This document shows positions 5,611-10,235 of a DNA stretch of 10,235 nucleotides, piece after piece; within the stretch, counting starts at the first letter, position 1; each line of letters starts with the position of its first letter. Below the pieces are notes generated by a model. That model was not told the DNA's origin and made no database searches. It saw only the letters and a program-made list of their open reading frames with translations. Origin of the DNA: Bryobacteraceae bacterium (GTDB lineage: Bacteria; Acidobacteriota; Terriglobia; Bryobacterales; Bryobacteraceae); assembly GCA_025929455.1 (NCBI GenBank), contig JAICMB010000075.1:1-10235 (forward strand), in the 5' to 3' direction. A program made the position numbers and the translations under genes.

Positions 5611-6057
5611 CTACCGCGTCGCGGCAAGATGCTTCCAGCGCAGCAGCGCGGAGGCAAATGCCGATTCCACACGCCCTTCCTGCAAGGGCTTGGTGAGAAT
5701 ATCGTATCCGCCGTGGCGGATGACCTCGTTCCACAGATAGTCGTCGTATACGCGCGAGATCAGGATGATACTGGCCGCCGCGCAGGCGCTATGGACCGCG
5801 TCCAGGTGTGCACGCCAGTTCTCACCGAGCACGTCACGATCGCAGAGCACGACGGCAAACGCATGCTCGCGCAGCACGCGGATCGCTTCCTCGTTGCCGG
5901 AGGCGAAGCGCAGGTCCCAGTTGCGAACACTTGCCACGTGTTCGAGAGTGCGCCGTTCCGTTTCGGAAGCGGTGACGGCAAGGACGGCCATCCCGCGGGA
6001 TTGTTGCCTTGCGGCGCCGGCCCGGTTCAGCACGTTCCGAACCCACTCAAATCCCAT
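5611..6057 (-). CDS. Stand-alone receiver-like protein lacking the acidic pair
   Basis: Residues about 23-140 of this 148-residue protein form a CheY-like receiver fold with no output domain. The phosphoacceptor Asp73 (VVLCDRD), Ser101 (IILISR) and Lys123 (DILTKPL) are in place. The acidic pair at the end of the first strand, needed for Mg2+ and phosphorylation, is absent: the segment reads VLAVTASETE, with Thr/Ala/Ser where Asp-Asp is usual. It may work without phosphorylation or by protein contact only. I recall similar proteins in acidobacteria. It is the last gene of the efflux operon, 12 nt after the TolC-like gene's stop, which suggests a link to the pump or simple co-transcription. The ATG at 6057 has only a weak Shine-Dalgarno; Met23 is an alternative that would remove a non-conserved N-terminal segment. 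Translational coupling to the gene before it is plausible. Confidence 0.78.
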   Translation of the reverse strand: MGFEWVRNVLNRAGAARQQSRGMAVLAVTASETERRTLEHVASVRNWDLRFASGNEEAIRVLREHAFAVVLCDRDVLGENWRAHLDAVHSACAAASIILISRVYDDYLWNEVIRHGGYDILTKPLQEGRVESAFASALLRWKHLAATR

Positions 6058-6069
6058 GTCGTACCCGCG

Positions 6070-7353
6070 CTACTGCAGTTCCCCCACTTGATACGCGAGC
6101 AGGGAGCGCTGAGTCTGGTAATCGTACTTGGCGCCCGCGCTGGCGATCTCCGCGGAGGTGAGATTCAACTGCGCCTGGCTCAACTCCACGATCGAGCTGA
6201 GCCCCAGATCGTAACGGCGCTGCGCTAATTCGAGCGCCAGCTTCGCCTGGGTTAAAAGCTGCGCGGTCAACCCCACGCGTTGATACGCCGTTTCGGCATT
6301 CAGGTATGCGACGCGGACATCCTGCACCACTTGATTACGAACGTCGCTCACGTTCTGCTGGGCGGCGCGTGCCTGCAACTCCGCTTCGTTGCGCCGGGCC
6401 TTGAAGAGACCGCCGTTGAAGAAAGGAATCGAGACATTCACGCCGACGGCGCCGTAGCGCCCGGGAATCGCGGCTTCGCCGGCGGGCGCGAACCCCGCCG
6501 TTCCGATCACGCCGACGCTCGGAAACATCAGCGCTTTCTGCGCCTGATAATTACGCTCCGCCGAAGTCTGCTCGAAACGCAGGCTGGCGAGATCGGGCCG
6601 CTTTTGGATGGCCTCCGCGATGAAAGCATCGGCCTTGTCCGGCAGCGGACCGGGCATCGGTTCTTCGTCGAGCGCGAAGTAGCGCTGCCCGGGAATGCCC
6701 ATGGCAGTAGCGAGTTCGGCGGTCGCGGCGTTCAGATCGTTCTGCGCGGAAGCCAACAGCAGCCGCGCTTCCCCGAGATTGACATCGGCGAAGCTCACGT
6801 CCAGCGACGATTTCAGATTGCTCTTTGCGAGCGCGCGCACCTGATCGGCCACAAGCTGGCGCGCAGCAACGGTTTCATTCGCGACCTTCAGCACCGACTG
6901 CGCGCGCAAAACTGCGAAGTACGAGCGATCGGTAGCCAGCAACACTTGGGCACGCGAGAGCTTGGTGCGCTCGTCCTGCGCGCTCGCATGAAACTTCGCG
7001 GCGGCGACGAGATTGCCCGTGCGCCCGAAGTCGGTGATTAGCTGGCTCACCGACAAGCCCGATCCCAGCCGGTTGTATACGATCGGGTTGTTTAGCCCGC
7101 CGGCGGCGAGGCGGCTGCCATTATCGGCGCCTACGCCGGTGATCGAGCCTGTTACGACCGGTTGATAGGCGGCGCTGTACTGCGGTGCAACTTGCGCGGC
7201 GGCCGCAGCGTTGAGCTGCGCGGCCATGACATGCGGATTGTTCCGCAGAGCCATGTGTTCGGCCTTCTGGAGCGTGAGATGCAGCGTGCCCTGCGCGTAC
7301 ACACCGGCACCGGACAGGGCCGCGGCCGTAACGTAGAGAAACGCACGCCGCAT
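6070..7353 (-). CDS. TolC-family outer-membrane efflux channel protein
   Basis: This 427-residue protein has the usual length and repeated structure of TolC/OprM-type channels, which form the outer-membrane and periplasmic duct of tripartite pumps. A signal peptide is evident: MRR, a hydrophobic core (about 4-17), and likely cleavage after VYA (20). It then shows two homologous outer-membrane efflux repeats, about 27-215 and 240-425, rich in Ala, Gln and Leu coiled-coil helices. Beta-strand segments lie near GSGLSVSQLITDFGRTGN (first repeat) and VNVSIPFFNGGLFKARRNEAE (second). No Cys follows the signal peptide, so it is not a lipoprotein of the OprM kind. The ATG at 7353 lies 2 nt after the permease stop, and its Shine-Dalgarno (GGGAG) is inside the permease's last codons, so translation is probably coupled. 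It should pair with the RND permease in this operon. Confidence 0.92.
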   Translation of the reverse strand: MRRAFLYVTAAALSGAGVYAQGTLHLTLQKAEHMALRNNPHVMAAQLNAAAAAQVAPQYSAAYQPVVTGSITGVGADNGSRLAAGGLNNPIVYNRLGSGLSVSQLITDFGRTGNLVAAAKFHASAQDERTKLSRAQVLLATDRSYFAVLRAQSVLKVANETVAARQLVADQVRALAKSNLKSSLDVSFADVNLGEARLLLASAQNDLNAATAELATAMGIPGQRYFALDEEPMPGPLPDKADAFIAEAIQKRPDLASLRFEQTSAERNYQAQKALMFPSVGVIGTAGFAPAGEAAIPGRYGAVGVNVSIPFFNGGLFKARRNEAELQARAAQQNVSDVRNQVVQDVRVAYLNAETAYQRVGLTAQLLTQAKLALELAQRRYDLGLSSIVELSQAQLNLTSAEIASAGAKYDYQTQRSLLAYQVGELQ

Positions 7354-7355
7354 GG

Positions 7356-10235
7356 TTATGCTCCCACGCTCGCCGCGTCCGGCTCTTGCCGCTGCGAGCG
7401 CCCGTAAACCAGCACATACGCCGCGGGCACCAGGAAAACAGTGAAGACAACCGAAAACGTGAGGCCGCCGATGATGGCGCGCGCGAGCGGAGCATACGCC
7501 TCGCTGCCTTCGCCGAGCTTCATTGCCATCGGCAGCAGACCGATGATGGTGGCAAGCGATGTCATCAGTACCGGGCGCAAGCGCACGCGGCAGGCGACGG
7601 CAACTGCTTTGGGAACATCGTAGCCCTGTTCTTCAAGCCGGTGCGTGAACTCGACCATCAGGATGCTGTTCGACACGGCGATGCCGACCAGCATGACCAC
7701 TCCCATTAGCGACATCACATTGAGTGTCGTGTTCGTTAAGTACAGAGTCAACAGCACGCCCGAGAGCCCCGGCGGAACTGCAAGCAGAATGATGAATGGA
7801 TCGATAAACGATTTAAACTGCGCGACCAAAATGAGGTACAGCAGCACGACCGCCAGGCACAGGCCTAACGAAAAGCTGGAGAACGACGCGCGCATGCCCT
7901 GCACCATTCCGCGCAGCGTAACGCTAAGCCCGTTGGGAATGGACGTAGATCCGATGATGCTGTCGATGCGGTTCGCGATACGGCCCAAGTCCTCGTTCAA
8001 CGGCCGCACGTAAATGTCGATGACGCGGCGAATCTGGTAATGATCGACCTCGGTAGGCGACTTAACGCGCGTGATTGCGCTGATCGCGTCCAGTCGCGTA
8101 GGCTCGGGTGTTTCGGCGGAACGCAGCGGAATCGCTCTGAGATCGGAAATCGTGCGGACCTGCTGCTCCGGATATTGGACGGTCAGCATGTAGTCGTATC
8201 CGCTCTTCGGGTCGATCCAGTAGCTCGGCGCGATCATTTGGTTCGAAGTCAGCGCCGTAATCACGTTGTCCACCACCTCGCGCTGGCTCAAGCCCAGTTC
8301 GCTAGCGCGCGTGCGGTCGATGTCAAGGTGCAGCGCGGGGTAGTCGATATCTTGCGGTATGAATGCATCGCCCACGCCGCGAAGTTTCCCAATGCGCGAC
8401 GCCAGCTTCACAGCCGTGGCATACGAATCGTGCAGATTCGATCCCGCGATTTGCACATCGATGGGAGCCGGCAATCCGAGATTCAGCACGGCATCCACGA
8501 TTCCGCCGGATTGAAAATACGCCGACAGTTCCGGGACTTGCTCCGACAGGCGCCTCTTGACGCGCGAGATGTATTCGTAGCTTCCGACCTTGTGGTCGTC
8601 TTTCAGGCTCACCTGCACGAACGCGGTGTGCGCCGCGGAATTGGGCGTGTAGATTGATGAGAAGCCTGGCATGGCGCCGATGTTCGACACGATCATGCCG
8701 AGGTCGTTCGGCGACACCGTGTGGCGGATCACGTCTTCGACTTTGGCCACTTCCGCCTGGGTCACTTCGAGGCGCGTACCGGTCGGCGCTTTCAGGTTGA
8801 TTACGAATTGTCCGGCATCCGTGCGCGGGAAGAATGACATCCCGAGCAGCGGGAACAACGCCAGCGTCACCACGAACACCGCCGCGAATCCGGCTAGCGT
8901 CGCGACCGGCCTGCGCAGGGTCACGGCAACCAGGCGGTCGTAGAACTTCAGCAATGCTTCAAAGCGGTTGTTAAACCACACGTTGAAGCGATCGCCAAAC
9001 GACCACCAGGGGCGGGGCTTATCGATGGTGACGGGATGCTCAGCCGCGGGCGTGCCGTGATGCGTTGGCGCTTTGATAAAGCGCGCGCAGAACAGCGGCA
9101 CTACCGTCATTGCGACCGCAAACGAGGCGAACAGCGAGAGCGCGACGGCCAGCGCCAGCGCCGAGAAAAGGTACTTACTCACGCCATACAAGAACGTCAC
9201 CGGGAAAAACACGATTACAGTCGTGAGCGTCGCCGCGAGCACCGGAAGCGCAACTTCGCGCCCGCCCTTCTCCGCCGCTTCTTCCGGTGGCTCGCCCATC
9301 TCGAGATGGCGGTAAATGTTTTCCAACACGACCACCGAGTTGTCGATCAGGCGCGAGAACGCCAGCGCCAGGCCCGCAAGCACCATGCTGTTGATCGAAC
9401 TGCCGCCCGAAGATAAGGCCATGAACGCGGCCAGCGCCGAAAGCGGGATGGAGAAGAACACGGCCACCGTCGCCCGCATGCTTCCCAGAAAAACGAGAAT
9501 CATCACGGACGTGAGGAACAGCCCTATGGCGCCCTCGTGTATCAGCGTGTCAATGGCGGTCTTGACAAACTTCGACTGGTCGAACACGACGCGGCTGACC
9601 AATTGCTTCGGCACATCGAATAGGTGTTTCAGTCGGTCGCGAACTCCGTTCACCACCGCGATGGTGTTGGTATCGCCGCCTTGCTTCAGCACCGGAATGT
9701 ACACCGATTGCTGTCCATCGACTCGCACGATGTTGCGCTGAATCTGCTGCGCATCTTTCGCGATGCCGATATCGTAAATGCGAACCGGAGCCTCGCCCAC
9801 GGTCTTAAGCGGCAGGCGGTTGATATCCGCCATCGTGCTGAGCTGGCTGTTGGTGTAGATGTTGTAATCGAGCGGGCCGATCTGCACGTCGCCGGCAGGA
9901 AGGATCAGGTTCGCGTTGTTGATCGCACGCACCACGTCCATCAAACTGAGCTGGTGCGCTTCCAGTTTGTACGGGTCCGCGTACACCATGATCTGGCGGT
10001 AGCGGCCTCCGAACGGCGGCGGCACGGACGCTCCCGGCACACTTGCGACCTGGTTGCGCACCTGAAACTGCGCGATGTCCCGCAGTTGCGTTTCAGTCAG
10101 TCCCTGGCCTTTGAACGTGACGAGGCACACCGGCAGGCTGGATGCATCGAATTTCAATACCACGGGCGGCAGCGTGCCCGGTGGGAGGCGGCGCAACTGC
10201 GCCATCGCAAGATTCGAAATCGTCGCGACGGCGGA
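7356..10235 (-). CDS. RND-family efflux permease, N-terminus cut by the window edge
   Basis: At least 959 residues of an inner-membrane RND transporter (AcrB/HAE1-like) are present. The frame runs open through the right edge (SAVATISNLAMAQLRRLPPGTLPPVVLKF), so the ATG at 10205 is internal and roughly the first 100 residues are missing. Visible parts are a porter domain, a first membrane block from about IGLFLTSVMILVFLGSMRATVAVFF to VVPLFCARF, a cytoplasmic loop with a His-rich stretch, a second porter domain starting near MSFFPRTDAGQF, and a final membrane block ending at VPAAYVLVYG. The TM4 segment reads SRLIDNSVVVLEN: the first Asp of the AcrB Asp407-Asp408 pair is kept, but the second is Asn. 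In TM10, VSNSILMVEF has Ser where AcrB has Lys940. It probably exports drugs, lipids or other organic compounds using a cation gradient; substrate is unknown. The adaptor gene expected with it is probably upstream, outside the window. Confidence 0.93.
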   Translation of the reverse strand, partial: SAVATISNLAMAQLRRLPPGTLPPVVLKFDASSLPVCLVTFKGQGLTETQLRDIAQFQVRNQVASVPGASVPPPFGGRYRQIMVYADPYKLEAHQLSLMDVVRAINNANLILPAGDVQIGPLDYNIYTNSQLSTMADINRLPLKTVGEAPVRIYDIGIAKDAQQIQRNIVRVDGQQSVYIPVLKQGGDTNTIAVVNGVRDRLKHLFDVPKQLVSRVVFDQSKFVKTAIDTLIHEGAIGLFLTSVMILVFLGSMRATVAVFFSIPLSALAAFMALSSGGSSINSMVLAGLALAFSRLIDNSVVVLENIYRHLEMGEPPEEAAEKGGREVALPVLAATLTTVIVFFPVTFLYGVSKYLFSALALAVALSLFASFAVAMTVVPLFCARFIKAPTHHGTPAAEHPVTIDKPRPWWSFGDRFNVWFNNRFEALLKFYDRLVAVTLRRPVATLAGFAAVFVVTLALFPLLGMSFFPRTDAGQFVINLKAPTGTRLEVTQAEVAKVEDVIRHTVSPNDLGMIVSNIGAMPGFSSIYTPNSAAHTAFVQVSLKDDHKVGSYEYISRVKRRLSEQVPELSAYFQSGGIVDAVLNLGLPAPIDVQIAGSNLHDSYATAVKLASRIGKLRGVGDAFIPQDIDYPALHLDIDRTRASELGLSQREVVDNVITALTSNQMIAPSYWIDPKSGYDYMLTVQYPEQQVRTISDLRAIPLRSAETPEPTRLDAISAITRVKSPTEVDHYQIRRVIDIYVRPLNEDLGRIANRIDSIIGSTSIPNGLSVTLRGMVQGMRASFSSFSLGLCLAVVLLYLILVAQFKSFIDPFIILLAVPPGLSGVLLTLYLTNTTLNVMSLMGVVMLVGIAVSNSILMVEFTHRLEEQGYDVPKAVAVACRVRLRPVLMTSLATIIGLLPMAMKLGEGSEAYAPLARAIIGGLTFSVVFTVFLVPAAYVLVYGRSQRQEPDAASVGA

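Noticed and set aside
8040..8657. 205-codon plus-strand frame inside the permease gene
   Set aside because: Antisense shadow of a strongly conserved RND coding sequence.
1..10235. Mobile elements, CRISPR arrays, tRNA or rRNA genes
   Set aside because: I saw no transposase or integrase frame, no regular direct repeats, no terminal inverted repeats with target duplications, and no cloverleaf-like or rRNA-like sequence.

Overview
The window reads as a stretch of a GC-rich bacterial chromosome, most likely from the Acidobacteriota (Solibacter/Bryobacter-like). This placement is an inference. It rests on the N-terminus of the EF-G homologue (KVYSGADIRN followed by the P-loop GHGHSGKT), on a receiver-like protein of a type I associate with acidobacteria, on the subfamily of RND permease, and on a small basic protein with a Ser-Ala-Glu...Arg-Trp-Ala segment. 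There are seven well-supported genes. I see no tRNA, rRNA, CRISPR array, insertion sequence or phage gene.

Left third (1-3370), all on the minus strand: an elongation factor G paralogue begins at a TTG codon at 3351 and ends at 1255. After a structured 264-nt spacer comes a GTG-started gene (953-69) encoding a DUF2231 membrane domain fused to a Rieske [2Fe-2S] domain. Inside the spacer, an open frame without a proper start (about 1190-990) has coding-like codon use. It may be a decayed or mis-sequenced small gene.

Middle (3352-5610): about 600 nt hold no gene I can support. Their right end carries a dense cluster of GACTC/GAGTC words, including two inverted pairs. This cluster lies just upstream of a GTG-started gene (3959-4270) for a 103-residue, strongly basic, probably nucleic-acid-binding protein, which is followed by a plausible terminator. 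Next is a divergent pair of paralogous ferritin-like (DUF892/YciE-type) genes, 4994-4485 (-) and 5122-5610 (+). They share a 127-nt promoter region with three short inverted repeats.

Right half (5611-10235), all on the minus strand: a tightly packed efflux operon, read right to left. It contains an RND permease whose N-terminus lies outside the window, a TolC-type outer-membrane channel starting 2 nt after the permease stop, and a stand-alone degenerate receiver protein 12 nt after the channel gene. The periplasmic adaptor expected for a tripartite pump is not in the window and is probably just upstream. The receiver gene's stop codon directly abuts the stop codon of the convergent ferritin-like gene.

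I found no clearly new multi-gene system. The items most worth a second look are the GACTC/GAGTC cluster before the small basic protein, the divergent ferritin-like paralogues with exchanged helix-B residues, the start-less reading frame between the EF-G and Rieske genes, and the altered proton-relay residues of the RND pump.
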